Assembly: GCF_900537085.1 (NCBI RefSeq)
Contig: NZ_UNRE01000007.1
Span: 245,654 to 309,653 of the forward strand
Direction of reading: 5' to 3'
DNA length: 64,000 nucleotides
From: Agarivorans sp. Alg241-V36
Lineage (GTDB): Bacteria > Pseudomonadota > Gammaproteobacteria > Enterobacterales > Celerinatantimonadaceae
The first letter of the stretch is position 1; the number at the start of each line of letters is the position of its first letter. Below, piece after piece: positions 17,555-29,223 of this stretch. The translations under genes and the position numbers were made by a program. Under the pieces are notes generated by a model, which saw only the letters and a program-made list of their open reading frames with translations, was not told the origin of the DNA and searched no databases.

Positions 17555-19246
17555 CTATTTTTCTATTTGCGCTGCTTCGCTAGTGGCAGGATAAAAATGT
17601 ACATCGCGCTGCGGGAACGGAATAGAGATACCATCGCGATCGAAACGCATCTTCACTTCACGGGTAATATCCCAATATACGTCCCAGTAATCATCGGTTT
17701 TAACCCAAGGGCGAACAATGAAATCAACCGAAGATTCGTTAAGCACATGCAGCTTCACTGTTGGTTCAGGCTCTGGCAATACCATTGGATGTTTTTCTAG
17801 TAGCTCATTTAGTACCTCTTCGGCTTTTTCGATATCGTCGGAGTAACCAATACCAAACACTAAATCAACACGACGTAGTTTTTGCGCAGTAACGTTTTTA
17901 ATTACGTCACCCCAAATCTTACTATTTGGAATAACCAAGGTTTGGTTATCAATGGTAAGAATGGTGGTAGAAACAAGGTTCATGCTTTTCACCTTACCAA
18001 ACACCCCGCCACCCACTTCTACCATGTCTCCAACATCGTAGGGACGATAGATAAGAATCATCAAACCAGCAGCAAAGTTACCTAGAGTATCTTGCAAAGC
18101 AAAACCAATAATGAAACCAGCCACACCTAAACCAGCCAGGATAGGTGCTAGCGAAATTCCCACCTGAGCCAGCGCGAATAGGATTCCTATAATGATCACC
18201 ACTCTCGCAACCGAGGAAATAATCATATCTTTCATTAATGAAGAAAGGTTTAGTTTGGAAGAGTCCAAACTCTTAGTCATTAGCTTGCGCACTAAACGCG
18301 ATAAAGAGCGGAAAATGTAGTAAATAGCCACCAGCAAAAACAGCTTGAAGATCCACTCGCCGCCATGTTCTACAAAGTATTCCGTAAGACGTTCCAACCA
18401 ACGTTTGGCGATGCCACCTAGTATGTCCACATCGAGAACATCGGTAGTGATTTGGCCACCTAGCTTAAGCAAAGTTTGTTGATAGAAAGAAGCATCAAAG
18501 CCCATTTGAGTAAGCAAACTCACCGTCAACTTAAAGCTTTCACCAGCCACAGCCAATTGCTCGGTAACGACCGCCAATTGGTCTTTAAGACTTTGGTCAT
18601 CTGGAGTGATTTTAATTAGCTTACCTAACTCTTCACGCTTTTTACCTACTAAGCCCACCATGCCAGAGAAAGATTCAGCACGGGTATAAAGTCGGTCTAT
18701 GAGATATTGCTTTTCAGCATCAGCACTAAAACCTAAAGCTTGTTGATTGGCAATTTGCTGCACCATCGCAGTATAAATAAGGTCGGAACTAGTTAGGTGT
18801 TCGATATACAGTTGGAAGGCTTTAATGCCGTCTGCTTCTTCTTCGGCGTATGCCTTATTAAACTCAGCCTGTTGTTTTTCTATGCCATCAACTAGGTCTT
18901 GATTGTTTTGCGCAATAATTTGCTCAACCTGAGCCAATACTTGCTCATCTGCTAAACCCAAGGTTTTCTGCTCAATTAAATACTGAGACAATTGGTTGAT
19001 GGTTTCAAAAGCATGTAGATGGCGTTCTAACAAGCGGTGGGAAATAGCAGCCTGCTCGATACTCGATACTTGGTCTATATTGGCTTTTATTTTTTCTATG
19101 CGTTCTTGTTGGCGCTGATATTTATCCAACAATATGGTGGCCTGGTCACTTCCTGAATCAGCGGCCATTGCCGAAGTTATCGGAGCACAAACTAACAAAG
19201 CCCCCAGCACCAGAGCGCTACAATAACGCGTTAATTCCTTTAACAT
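17555..19246 (-). CDS. MscS-family mechanosensitive channel with periplasmic N-terminal domain
   Basis: This 563-residue protein starts with a signal-like segment (LTRYCSALVLGALLVCAPITSAMA). A roughly 250-residue helical, Gln/Glu-rich periplasmic region follows. Transmembrane helices then lead to the pore-lining MscS signature (GLGVAGFIIGFALQDTLGNFAAG) and the cytoplasmic beta domain (NLVSTTILTIDNQTLVIPNS). It should open under membrane tension to protect against hypo-osmotic shock. It is longer than MscS (286) and shorter than MscK (about 1120). The ATG at 19246 is chosen because GGAGAAAG precedes it. It is divergent from an outer-membrane protein gene. Confidence 0.9.
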   Translation of the reverse strand: MLKELTRYCSALVLGALLVCAPITSAMAADSGSDQATILLDKYQRQQERIEKIKANIDQVSSIEQAAISHRLLERHLHAFETINQLSQYLIEQKTLGLADEQVLAQVEQIIAQNNQDLVDGIEKQQAEFNKAYAEEEADGIKAFQLYIEHLTSSDLIYTAMVQQIANQQALGFSADAEKQYLIDRLYTRAESFSGMVGLVGKKREELGKLIKITPDDQSLKDQLAVVTEQLAVAGESFKLTVSLLTQMGFDASFYQQTLLKLGGQITTDVLDVDILGGIAKRWLERLTEYFVEHGGEWIFKLFLLVAIYYIFRSLSRLVRKLMTKSLDSSKLNLSSLMKDMIISSVARVVIIIGILFALAQVGISLAPILAGLGVAGFIIGFALQDTLGNFAAGLMILIYRPYDVGDMVEVGGGVFGKVKSMNLVSTTILTIDNQTLVIPNSKIWGDVIKNVTAQKLRRVDLVFGIGYSDDIEKAEEVLNELLEKHPMVLPEPEPTVKLHVLNESSVDFIVRPWVKTDDYWDVYWDITREVKMRFDRDGISIPFPQRDVHFYPATSEAAQIEK

Positions 19247-19462
19247 TTCTTTCTCCAAGCAACACAACAATTAATACGCTGAGCATTCAGCCTAACTTGT
19301 ACTGTTTAAAATAAATCAAACCACTACATAAGAATAGTGGCTTGTTTGTATTTTACTATCAGATTTAAGCGCTTATACTAACAATATGCTCACATAGATA
19401 GTGACTTCGACATAAACAGCACCTTATTTAAGCTGTTTGATACTGCGATACAAGGATAGTAT

Positions 19463-20290
19463 ATGAAAACCAAGCAGTGGCTGCCTCTAGCTGCCTTTAT
19501 AGCAAGCTTTAGCTCTACAAGTTTTGCCGGTGAATGGGTAATTAAAGCAGGCGGCTTTTGGGCTCAAACCGATTCTTCAGTCTCCACCAAACTATTTGAT
19601 GGCAGTGAAGGCTACCTAGATTTTGAAGATCATTTGAATCTAGAAGAAGAACAGTTTTTACCTTTTTTTGAAGCTGGTTATAAATTTAACGATCGCCACT
19701 ACGTTTATGCCGACTGGCGCCGCTTACATCGCTCAGCAAAAACCCAATCTACCTTTGGTTTCACCCTTCCAGGCGATTCAGACAAAGGAGTGTTAGTAGG
19801 CGCAGCTATCGACACCCGCATGGATATTGATATTTTGCGTGCTGGCTATGGCTACTCTTTCTACAAAACCGATCGTGCTGAAATAGGCGGCTCTTTAGGT
19901 TTGCATGTTATGTTCATTGAAATGGGCTTTAGCGGCGAAATAGCTGGTTGTATTGATAATAACGGAAGTATTACCTGTGACAGCGCCAGTACCAATGGTG
20001 AAGTAGTTGATGAATCAACCACTGCTCCGTTACCAGACATTGGACTATGGGCCGATTACCAGTTATCTGAAGATTGGACGATTGGCGCACATACTCAATT
20101 TTTCTATATATCGATAGATAATACTAGCGGCTATTTAGCCGATTTAAACGCTTCAATCTCTTACCATATCAACCCAAATTGGGATGTTGAGCTAGGTTAT
20201 AATTACTATCTGGTTGAAGCCGAATGGAATGAAACCACATTAAAATATAACTACCGCGGGCCAATGCTCAACGTAGCCTATAAGTTTTAA
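19463..20290 (+). CDS. outer-membrane beta-barrel protein, family not recognised
   Basis: This 275-residue protein has a signal peptide (MKTKQWLPLAAFIASFSSTSFA) and then alternating polar/aromatic strands typical of a small outer-membrane barrel. It ends in a C-terminal Phe (GPMLNVAYKF), the BAM recognition signature. Repeated features such as FEAGYKFNDRHYVYADWRRL and GAHTQFFYISID resemble strands. One region (CIDNNGSITCDS) holds two Cys that could form an extracellular loop disulfide. An ortholog cannot be named from memory. It is monocistronic, divergent from the MscS gene and followed by a strong terminator. Confidence 0.7.
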   Translation: MKTKQWLPLAAFIASFSSTSFAGEWVIKAGGFWAQTDSSVSTKLFDGSEGYLDFEDHLNLEEEQFLPFFEAGYKFNDRHYVYADWRRLHRSAKTQSTFGFTLPGDSDKGVLVGAAIDTRMDIDILRAGYGYSFYKTDRAEIGGSLGLHVMFIEMGFSGEIAGCIDNNGSITCDSASTNGEVVDESTTAPLPDIGLWADYQLSEDWTIGAHTQFFYISIDNTSGYLADLNASISYHINPNWDVELGYNYYLVEAEWNETTLKYNYRGPMLNVAYKF

Positions 20291-20312
20291 ACGCTTAAGC
20301 GATAAAATTAAC

Positions 20313-20340
20313 AAAGCCACAAGCTCTAACTTGTGGCTTT
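20313..20340. terminator. bidirectional terminator between the OM protein gene and trpB
   Basis: AAAGCCACAAG and CTTGTGGCTTT form a perfect 11-bp stem between convergent genes, with A/T-rich flanks on both strands. Confidence 0.85.
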
Positions 20341-20368
20341 AGTTTTACTACAGATTAGATAATGCGCT

Positions 20369-21592
20369 CTAGAGCAATGATTCAATCCCGTAAAGCTTGC
20401 CGTATTTTTCCACTACAAAGTCGATATCTTTATCGCCTCGTCCCGACAAGTTAATCAAGATAGACCCTTTGTTACCTTGCTTAGCCAAATTAATAGCATG
20501 AGCTACGGCATGGGCGGATTCAATAGCCGGAATAATGCCCTCTAAGCGCGATAATTCAAAGAAAGCATCGATAGCTTCTTGGTCACTCACCACTCCATAT
20601 TGAACACGGCCTAAATCTTTTAAGTAAGCGTGTTGTGGACCAACCGATGGATAATCTAAACCACTGGCCACAGAGTAAACCTGCTGCGGCTCTCCTTGCT
20701 CATCTTTAAGCATATAAGAGTGGAAACCGTGCATGGTGCCAGGCTCGCCCTTAGTTAACGTTGCTGCGTGTTCGCCTTCTTCTTCCAAACTACGCCCAGC
20801 AGGTTCACAACCATGCATAGCCACTGCTTCGTCTTCTAAAAAGGCACTAAATAGCCCCATAGCATTGGAACCACCACCCACACATGCCACTAAGTTATCT
20901 GGTAGCGACCCAGTCATAGCTTGAAACTGCTCGCGAGCTTCGATACCAATAATCGATTGAAAGTCTCTAACCATCATAGGAAAAGGGTGCGGACCAACCA
21001 CAGAACCAATAGCATAGAGCTGGGTATGCGGGTCAGCCATATAGGCTTGGAACGCGCCATCTACCGCTTCTTTTAAAGTTTTTCTACCGTGGGTAGCAGG
21101 AATAACATTCGCGCCAAGAATACGCATTCTCACTACATTCGGGTGCTCTTTGGCAATATCTACTTCACCCATATGAATATCACACTCTAAACCTAGCAAA
21201 GCCGCAGCTGTAGCCAAAGCAACTCCGTGTTGCCCCGCTCCAGTCTCGGCAATCACTTTGGTTTTACCCATTTTTTTAGCCAGTAGTACTTCACCTAAGC
21301 AGTGATTAATTTTGTGGGCGCCAGTATGGTTTAAATCTTCTCGTTTTAAGTAAATATCACAGCCGTAAGTTTGAGATAGATGCTCGGCATGAAATATCGG
21401 GCTAGGGCGGCCTACATAGTGTTGGTATAAACGAGTGAGTTCAGCAACAAATTGCGGATCTTGACGAATCTCCAGATAAGCTTGATTAATGTCTTCCATC
21501 ACAGCTTGAAGCTCTGGTGGGATAAAGCTGCCGCCATATTCACCAAAATAACCTTCGCTATTGGGCAATGGGTGCTCAAACTGTTTAGTCAT
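20369..21592 (-). CDS. orphan tryptophan synthase beta-like subunit
   Basis: This 407-residue PLP enzyme has the TrpB fold. It carries the PLP lysine block [13 protein letters not shown], the catalytic Glu block [11 protein letters not shown] and a glycine-rich phosphate loop ([12 protein letters not shown]). TrpB condenses indole with serine. No trpA or other trp gene is adjacent. Several positions differ from canonical enterobacterial TrpB (for example HKINHCLGE rather than HKINNALGQ), so it may be a divergent paralogue working alone on indole or a related nucleophile. The genome may carry a second trpB within a trp operon, which cannot be seen here. Start ATG ACT AAA is clear. Confidence 0.85.
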   Translation of the reverse strand: MTKQFEHPLPNSEGYFGEYGGSFIPPELQAVMEDINQAYLEIRQDPQFVAELTRLYQHYVGRPSPIFHAEHLSQTYGCDIYLKREDLNHTGAHKINHCLGEVLLAKKMGKTKVIAETGAGQHGVALATAAALLGLECDIHMGEVDIAKEHPNVVRMRILGANVIPATHGRKTLKEAVDGAFQAYMADPHTQLYAIGSVVGPHPFPMMVRDFQSIIGIEAREQFQAMTGSLPDNLVACVGGGSNAMGLFSAFLEDEAVAMHGCEPAGRSLEEEGEHAATLTKGEPGTMHGFHSYMLKDEQGEPQQVYSVASGLDYPSVGPQHAYLKDLGRVQYGVVSDQEAIDAFFELSRLEGIIPAIESAHAVAHAINLAKQGNKGSILINLSGRGDKDIDFVVEKYGKLYGIESLL

Positions 21593-21703
21593 AATCTGTC
21601 TCTAGCTAACAAAAAAACAGTTATACCCAATAAAAGTAGGGATTTATGTGCGCTACATATACCTTCGAAAAATAATTATTGTCTGGAAAAGAGCTTTAAA
21701 ACA

Positions 21704-21728
21704 AAAAAAGCGACCTAAGGCCGCTTTT
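21704..21728 (-). terminator. terminator after glmU
   Basis: AAAGCGACC-TAA-GGCCGCTTT (one mismatch) is followed by T-rich sequence on the minus strand, just past the glmU stop. Confidence 0.75.
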
Positions 21729-21747
21729 TACAATAAAAACAAAGGGG

Positions 21748-23109
21748 TTAAGATTTTTTAACCGGTCTTTGCCAACCACTAATACTGCGTTGCTTGGTTC
21801 GAGAAATGGCCAATACTTCAGCTTCAACATTGCTGGTAATAGTAGAGCCTGCACCAATAGTGGCGTTCTTACCCACGGTAACTGGAGCAACTAATTGGCT
21901 GTCACTACCAATAAATGCGCCATCTTCAATGATGGTTTGAAACTTATTCACTCCATCATAGTTACAAGTGATGGTACCAGCACCAATATTTACTTTTTCA
22001 CCCACCGTGGTATCACCTAAGTAAGTAAGGTGGCCAGCTTTAGAGCCTTTACCCAAGGTAGATTTCTTCATCTCTACAAAGTTGCCTACATGTGCATCTT
22101 GCTCAAGTTTGGCACCAGGGCGAAGACGAGCAAAGGGCCCGGCTGAAGCATCAGCCGCTAAGCTTGCTTGCTCAACAATGCTATTAGCTTTTATGGTGAC
22201 GTTATCGCCAATCTCACAGTCGACTAAAATGGCGTTGGCTTCGATAGTAACGTTGTTACCAATGGTAACTTTACCTTTGATAATTACGTTGATGTCGATG
22301 AAGCAATCACTGCCAATACTTAACTCTCCGCGTAAATCAAAGCGATTAGCATCGGCGAGGCTTACACCATCACGTAATAATTGTTCTGCTTGGCCTTTTT
22401 GATAGGCGCGCTCTAAACCATTAAGTTGAACGCGATCATTCACACCTTGTACTTCTACAATAGAGTCAGGCTGAACTGCTTGAACCACATTACCTTCTTT
22501 TGTGGCCATTTCGATAATATCAGTAACGTAATACTCGCCCTGAGCATTATCATTACTTATCTTGGCTAACCAGCGGTTAAAGTCATTACTATTAGCAACC
22601 AATACACCGGTATTCACTTCTTTAATGGCTAACTGCTCTGCGGTGGCATCTTTATGTTCCACAATGGCAGCTACGCTGCCGTTTTCGCGAACAATGCGCC
22701 CATAGCCTGTTGGGTCATCTTGGTCCACTGTTAGCAAACCAATACCGCTTTCTGGCAGGGCTTCAATTAAACGTTGTATGGTTTGTTCACTGATTAACGG
22801 CGTATCACCGTATAACATCACTACTGCTTGGTTTGGCGCGAAATGAGGGGCAGCTTGCTGCATTGCATGGCCAGTGCCCAATTGTTCAGCTTGTTCAACC
22901 CAGTTTAAGCTTGGGTCTTTAATTTGCTGTTGGATTAAATCACCGCCGTGGCCGTAAATCAGGTGAATAGCTTCTGGCTTTAGTTTTTTAGCGGTATCGA
23001 TGACATGCTGCACCATTGGTTTATCCGCTAGTTTATGCAACACCTTCGGCAAAGTTGAACGCATCCTTGTTCCTTTACCGGCAGCCAAAATAACAACACT
23101 GAAGTTCAT
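21748..23109 (-). CDS. glmU: bifunctional UDP-N-acetylglucosamine pyrophosphorylase / glucosamine-1-P acetyltransferase
   Basis: GlmU makes UDP-GlcNAc for peptidoglycan and LPS. The 453-residue protein has the nucleotidyltransferase loop [17 protein letters not shown] near residue 10, MLYGDTPLI, and a left-handed beta-helix acetyltransferase half with GHLTYLGD and [16 protein letters not shown]. Both activities look intact. E. coli GlmU is 456 residues. AAGGAAAC precedes the ATG. It lies downstream of viaA-ravA rather than directly after atpC, unlike E. coli. Confidence 0.95.
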   Translation of the reverse strand: MNFSVVILAAGKGTRMRSTLPKVLHKLADKPMVQHVIDTAKKLKPEAIHLIYGHGGDLIQQQIKDPSLNWVEQAEQLGTGHAMQQAAPHFAPNQAVVMLYGDTPLISEQTIQRLIEALPESGIGLLTVDQDDPTGYGRIVRENGSVAAIVEHKDATAEQLAIKEVNTGVLVANSNDFNRWLAKISNDNAQGEYYVTDIIEMATKEGNVVQAVQPDSIVEVQGVNDRVQLNGLERAYQKGQAEQLLRDGVSLADANRFDLRGELSIGSDCFIDINVIIKGKVTIGNNVTIEANAILVDCEIGDNVTIKANSIVEQASLAADASAGPFARLRPGAKLEQDAHVGNFVEMKKSTLGKGSKAGHLTYLGDTTVGEKVNIGAGTITCNYDGVNKFQTIIEDGAFIGSDSQLVAPVTVGKNATIGAGSTITSNVEAEVLAISRTKQRSISGWQRPVKKS

Positions 23110-23201
23110 TTTGTTTCCTTATTACAGGTTAATTTTCCCAATCAACCAAGATGATTATCGACAACTTAAACAAGTGTAAGCGAAACTGATAAGCTTTGGA
23201 A

Positions 23202-24641
23202 TTATCGTTTAAATAAGCGCTGCATTGGCGAGCGAGTGTAATCCCATAGATGATCAAAAACCTGCATCAATTCTGGATTACCGTAAGTAGATAGGTTAAG
23301 CGCATGGAATCGATTTTTTTGCGCTTTTAGTTGCTTAATGGTTTCTAGCAAGTCGCTAGGTGGAGCAGGGGCAATAAAATCTGACAACACCACTAAATCT
23401 GCATTTTGATATTTGTCTTCAGACATTTGTTTGATGGCTTGCTGCAGCGCCGAGGCCATATCGGTGCCGCCATGAAAGCTATAGGAAAGAAAGTTAAGCA
23501 CCTCTCGCAAACCATCTTTTTTGGTGAGCTCATAAGTGATTAACTCAGTAGAGAACATAATCACATAGCAATCACGCTTTTCAGCTAACGCAATTTGCAT
23601 TAAGCCATAAGCTAAGGCTTTGGCGCACTTTTCAGGGAAACCTTGCATCGAACCCGAGCTATCAATAGCCAAAATAAATGGCCCTTTGTCTAACATGGTT
23701 TCATCGGCGGCTTTTTTATAGGTTTTCACTTTTCGCAGTTTGCGTTGTTTGCCCTGCATTTGATAATTCATTAGCTGGTGGTCGACCAAATGCTTATAAA
23801 AAATAACCTCTAATTCTGGGTAGGCTAAGAACATCGTTTCATTGGGCAAGAGTTTGGCTAGGTCGTCACCTTCGTGTACACCTACTATATCGTCGGTAAC
23901 TTGGTCTAATTGCTCTTCAATCAACTGGGGTTCTTCTACCGGGGCATTGCTAGCGTTAGGGTCACTAACTTGATCAGCCATTCTTCCTAACTGCTCGGCA
24001 ATTTTTTGCAGGCCTTTTTGTGATTTAAGAAACACAGCAAATTGCTTGAGCAAGTTAACTTCACTTTTGCGTAACTTAGCTGCGGCCATATCCCACAGTC
24101 GCCCAAGCTTATTTGAGTCGCCTGATTCGGTCATTTCAGGCATGGCTTGCAGGGTTTCGACTCGTTGATAAAGATCGGCCAGCAAGGCTTGTTTATGCTG
24201 TTTCATTTCATCTACTTGAGCTTGATTTAATTCTTTAGCAATACTCTCGAACCACTGATTACAAAAGTAGCTTTGAAACATAGGACTATAACGATGATGA
24301 GGATGGGCGGCCAACTCACTGGCTTTGCCATAAAAGCTGGAACAAACACTTAGCTGGATGAGTAATTCATCTAATTGTTGGCTAAACCCTGCACTGTCTA
24401 ATTCTATCGAACGCTGATACAGGGCAATTTCTTCGGCAAACTTTTCTTCTATGGTGATTTGACCAAGCTGAGCACGAATTTGGTTTTTCCACTTGCTCAC
24501 TTGGTTTTTCATGGAACTTTGAATACCAGGACTAGACTCTGCAATCATCATAAGTTGCGGGCGCATCATCACCTCGCGAACGGCTTCATCAAGCAATCCC
24601 GATTCCGCTAACATTACACCAAACTGCAGGCTATCTATCAC
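23202..24641 (-). CDS. viaA: VWA-domain co-chaperone ViaA
   Basis: ViaA (YieM) partners the MoxR-type AAA+ ATPase RavA. In E. coli the pair binds LdcI, respiratory complex I and fumarate reductase and influences aminoglycoside sensitivity. The 479-residue protein has a mostly helical N-terminal region and a C-terminal VWA domain with the MIDAS motif DSSGS near residue 325 and a Thr in GGTDMASAL. Start is GTG, nine bases after the ravA stop, so translational coupling is likely. It is listed as viaA because of its partner and VWA position. Confidence 0.88.
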   Translation of the reverse strand: MIDSLQFGVMLAESGLLDEAVREVMMRPQLMMIAESSPGIQSSMKNQVSKWKNQIRAQLGQITIEEKFAEEIALYQRSIELDSAGFSQQLDELLIQLSVCSSFYGKASELAAHPHHRYSPMFQSYFCNQWFESIAKELNQAQVDEMKQHKQALLADLYQRVETLQAMPEMTESGDSNKLGRLWDMAAAKLRKSEVNLLKQFAVFLKSQKGLQKIAEQLGRMADQVSDPNASNAPVEEPQLIEEQLDQVTDDIVGVHEGDDLAKLLPNETMFLAYPELEVIFYKHLVDHQLMNYQMQGKQRKLRKVKTYKKAADETMLDKGPFILAIDSSGSMQGFPEKCAKALAYGLMQIALAEKRDCYVIMFSTELITYELTKKDGLREVLNFLSYSFHGGTDMASALQQAIKQMSEDKYQNADLVVLSDFIAPAPPSDLLETIKQLKAQKNRFHALNLSTYGNPELMQVFDHLWDYTRSPMQRLFKR

Positions 24642-24650
24642 GCTTATAGC

Positions 24651-26300
24651 CTAGTTAAAAAAGTCATTTATATTGCGCATCCTGTAAGCTTGTTTATCCA
24701 ATAATGTAGCCACGCCAGACACCATTAACTCAACCTCCATTAAGCTCGCCTCTATCGCCTCGGGCAGTTGCTGAGAAATAAAGTTATGGGGCAACGCTCC
24801 GTGAAACTGAGCTCGACTACGTTTAAGCTCATAATCAGCTTGTTTAATATTAGCCAATACCGCATCAATTTGCTGTTGCCAGCTAGCCACCATACTTTCA
24901 TCAAGGCCTTGCTGCTTGGCAATACCCAGTAATAAAGGGCGATTAGCTAAATCTTTAATTACCAGCTGGTGGTTAATATCGATGTCAAAGCGCAATTGAC
25001 ACAGCTCTGAGCCCTCATTAATGCGCCCTAACATTTCACAATTACCGCTTTTGATTTTCTTGGAAAACTCGTTGGCATCCACATAAACCCAACGCGTTTC
25101 ACCTTTATCTTTTTCGCTCACCGATAAATTGCTTTGCAAAACCACCAGTTTAAACAGCTCGCCACCATGTTTCTTGGGGAAACGCTTAGCACTACCAAAA
25201 TCATATTTGTATTGGTCCTTTCTTAGACCAGAATCATGGGAGAACTGAACGGTGAGCTGGTCACAAATATCATCTACGGTGGCGCTATAATGACGTTCTG
25301 CACCTTCAGCCAACTCTTTTAGCTTAAGCTGGTCAAAAGCATGGTTTACCGCATAGTCTTGCATGCAGGTTTGAATAAACTGCCTATCGTCTAGGTTGTG
25401 CCAGAGACAGTCTTGTAGCAACAATAAATCCAGCGGATTAATTTCTGAACGACCATTAAAAAAGGCACTGGTTTGCAGTAAATGAACAGACTTTTTCCAG
25501 CGGCGATCCGACACATAAAGGTCGCTAACAATGCTGCCTTCACCCGCTAAGGGTAAACCTTGCTCAACCAAGTTTTTAATTAGGTACATTTTTTCAAACA
25601 CACTGTCACTCATAGTGACTTGGCCAAGCTGCGCTTGCCATGTTTGATACTCTTCATCACTAATAACTAAGTTTTCAGGAATATCTTGCAAGCTTTGGTT
25701 ATCTAGCAATAAGGCTTTAAAATTGTCTTTCTGCTGAATTCTATTAACAAATACCCGCAGTAACATGCGGTCATATAGCGCTTCTAAGCCGCCGTCTTCT
25801 TCCGGCAGTTCATTTGAAGCCGAAATAAGTAAACGCATTGGCACGGGCAAGTTTTCGTAGCTATTGCGAAAAGTACGCTCGTTCACAACTGTAAGTAAGG
25901 TGTTGAGAATAGCCGGACCGGCTTTCCAAATTTCATCAAGAAAAACAATATGCGCTGTAGGCAAGTAGCCTTCGGTTAAGCGGACATATTTACCATTGTC
26001 TTTAAGCTCTTGGATCGATAATGGACCAAATACTTCTTCGGGCGTAGAAAAACGCGTCATTAAGTAGTCGAAAAAACTTTGGCTTTTAAAGGCTTTAACC
26101 AAGCGTTTGGCAATCATGCTTTTTGCAATACCTGGCGGGCCAAGTAAAAAAACACTTTCTCCGGCTAAGGCGGCGAGAAGACATAGCTTGAAACTTTCTT
26201 CACGTTCATAAATACCTGCCGACAAGGCTTTAATCAGGCTTTGAATACGCTCTGAGAGCAAGGCTTTGTTTGCCTGATTTAATGGCGCAATAGTAGCCAT
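24651..26300 (-). CDS. ravA: MoxR-family AAA+ ATPase RavA
   Basis: RavA is a hexameric MoxR AAA+ ATPase. The 549-residue protein carries Walker A GPPGIAKS near residue 45, Walker B VFLDEIWKAG, sensor/arginine segments (LLISASNELPEEDGGLEALYDRMLLR) and the conserved FGPLSIQELKDNGKY. The C-terminal half aligns with the RavA LARA region. It is somewhat longer than E. coli RavA (498). The start at 26300 follows AAGGATG with correct spacing. In-frame alternatives 8 and 2 codons upstream are less likely. It is the first gene of ravA-viaA, between the atp operon and glmU. Confidence 0.9.
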   Translation of the reverse strand: MATIAPLNQANKALLSERIQSLIKALSAGIYEREESFKLCLLAALAGESVFLLGPPGIAKSMIAKRLVKAFKSQSFFDYLMTRFSTPEEVFGPLSIQELKDNGKYVRLTEGYLPTAHIVFLDEIWKAGPAILNTLLTVVNERTFRNSYENLPVPMRLLISASNELPEEDGGLEALYDRMLLRVFVNRIQQKDNFKALLLDNQSLQDIPENLVISDEEYQTWQAQLGQVTMSDSVFEKMYLIKNLVEQGLPLAGEGSIVSDLYVSDRRWKKSVHLLQTSAFFNGRSEINPLDLLLLQDCLWHNLDDRQFIQTCMQDYAVNHAFDQLKLKELAEGAERHYSATVDDICDQLTVQFSHDSGLRKDQYKYDFGSAKRFPKKHGGELFKLVVLQSNLSVSEKDKGETRWVYVDANEFSKKIKSGNCEMLGRINEGSELCQLRFDIDINHQLVIKDLANRPLLLGIAKQQGLDESMVASWQQQIDAVLANIKQADYELKRSRAQFHGALPHNFISQQLPEAIEASLMEVELMVSGVATLLDKQAYRMRNINDFFN

Positions 26301-26419
26301 AATCATCCTTTGCTTGTTGGCCAATTAACCGCGCGTTAAGGCCATATTTTTATTAGTATTTAATGGTAGCGGCTTCGTGGCCACTTTTCGTTGATATCAA
26401 CATCATTTTTTACAAACAA

Positions 26420-26444
26420 AAAAGGCGCTCTGAGAGCGCCTTTT
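26420..26444 (-). terminator. terminator of the atp operon
   Basis: AAAAGGCGCTC-TGA-GAGCGCCTTTT, followed by TTTGTTTG on the minus strand, ends the operon just beyond atpC. Confidence 0.9.
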
Positions 26445-26459
26445 ATTATCAAACTAAAC

Positions 26460-26885
26460 TTATCGGACATTTTTTCCGAGGATTTCGATAACTTGAAGTT
26501 GAGCCATTGCTTTCGCTAGTTCAACTTGAGCTCTCGCAAAATCTACATCGCTGTTAGGATTGCTAATGCTTTCCTCAGCTGCCTGTTTAGCTTGCTGGGC
26601 TTTGGCTTTATCGAGCTCGTTGCCTCGAATCGCGGTATCAGCTAGAACGGTTACATTTCCTGGTTGTACTTCCAAGAAACCACCCGAGATGTAAATCACC
26701 TCTTCGTGACCGTGCTGTTTTACCATGCGAACCATACCAGGCTTAATTGGGGTTAGTAGTGGGGCGTGACCATGCAACACCCCTAACTCACCCTCTTCAC
26801 CGGTTACTCGTAAGTGCTCAACGCGGCCAGAGAAAATTTTCTCTTCTGCGCTCACCACATCCAAGTGAACTGTCATCGCTGCCAT
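26460..26885 (-). CDS. atpC: ATP synthase F1 epsilon subunit
   Basis: AtpC (141 residues) is the regulatory epsilon subunit of the central stalk. The N-terminal beta-sandwich contains [17 protein letters not shown] and [27 protein letters not shown], followed by two C-terminal helices. It matches E. coli AtpC almost throughout and is the last gene of the nine-gene atp operon, followed by a strong terminator. Confidence 0.95.
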   Translation of the reverse strand: MAAMTVHLDVVSAEEKIFSGRVEHLRVTGEEGELGVLHGHAPLLTPIKPGMVRMVKQHGHEEVIYISGGFLEVQPGNVTVLADTAIRGNELDKAKAQQAKQAAEESISNPNSDVDFARAQVELAKAMAQLQVIEILGKNVR

Positions 26886-26916
26886 TTCAGCCTCCTGTTA
26901 CGCCAATTGGCGAAGC

Positions 26917-28317
<1,401 letters not shown>

Positions 28318-28330
28318 TTAATGCCTCGCC

Positions 28331-29194
28331 TTAAACGGCTGCAGCTCCCGCAGAAATTTCGCTCAATTCTTGAGTAATTGCTGCTTGACGTTCTTTGTTG
28401 TAAATCAACTGAAGATCGTCAATCAAATTACCCGCATTGTCGGTTGCCGCTTTCATTGCAACCATTCGTGCAGCTTGCTCACAAGCGAGGTTTTCCACCA
28501 CACCTTGATACACTTGAGACTCGATATAACGCACCAATAAACCGTCGAGTATTTCTTCGGCACTTGGCTCGTATAAATAGTCCCAGCTGCGAGACGCAAT
28601 TTCTGGGTCGTCTGCTTTAGGCAGCGGCAATAATTGGTCCATAGTTGGTTCTTGTACCATGGTGTTAACAAATTGGTTATACACCACATAAATGCGATCC
28701 AATTTGCCTTCATCGTAGGCTTCAAGCATCACTTTTACGGTACCGATTAGCTCTTCAACGGTTGGGTTATCACCCAAACCAGAATTCTGAGCAACCACAT
28801 TACCACCATGATTATTGAAAAAGGCTGTCGCTTTTCCGCCAATAACGGCGAGATCGGCTTCTACACCTTTTTCTTTCCACTGCTGCATGTCTGTAACAAC
28901 TTTTTTGAACAAGTTAATGTTCAAGCCACCACATAGACCGCGGTCAGTAGATACCACGATGTAACCAACACGCTTAGCTTCTCGTTCTACAGCATACGGA
29001 TGCTTATATTCGAGTTTACCAAGCGCGATATGACCAATTACTTTGCGCATAGCTACTGCGTAGGGGCGGCTGCTTTCCATGCTGTCCTGAGAACGACGCA
29101 TTTTACTCGCTGCAACCATCTCCATCGCTTTGGTAATTTTTTGAGTGTTTTTAACACTACCAATCTTACCTTTAATTTCTTTAGCGCCGGCCAT
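28331..29194 (-). CDS. atpG: ATP synthase F1 gamma subunit
   Basis: AtpG (287 residues, same as E. coli) is the rotating central stalk. The N-terminal helix ([32 protein letters not shown]) and C-terminal helix ([29 protein letters not shown]) form the coiled coil. The conserved [11 protein letters not shown] segment is present. It lies between atpA and atpD. Confidence 0.96.
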   Translation of the reverse strand: MAGAKEIKGKIGSVKNTQKITKAMEMVAASKMRRSQDSMESSRPYAVAMRKVIGHIALGKLEYKHPYAVEREAKRVGYIVVSTDRGLCGGLNINLFKKVVTDMQQWKEKGVEADLAVIGGKATAFFNNHGGNVVAQNSGLGDNPTVEELIGTVKVMLEAYDEGKLDRIYVVYNQFVNTMVQEPTMDQLLPLPKADDPEIASRSWDYLYEPSAEEILDGLLVRYIESQVYQGVVENLACEQAARMVAMKAATDNAGNLIDDLQLIYNKERQAAITQELSEISAGAAAV

Positions 29195-29223
29195 ATCTAT
29201 TCGCTCCTATTCGTCAGGGTTGA

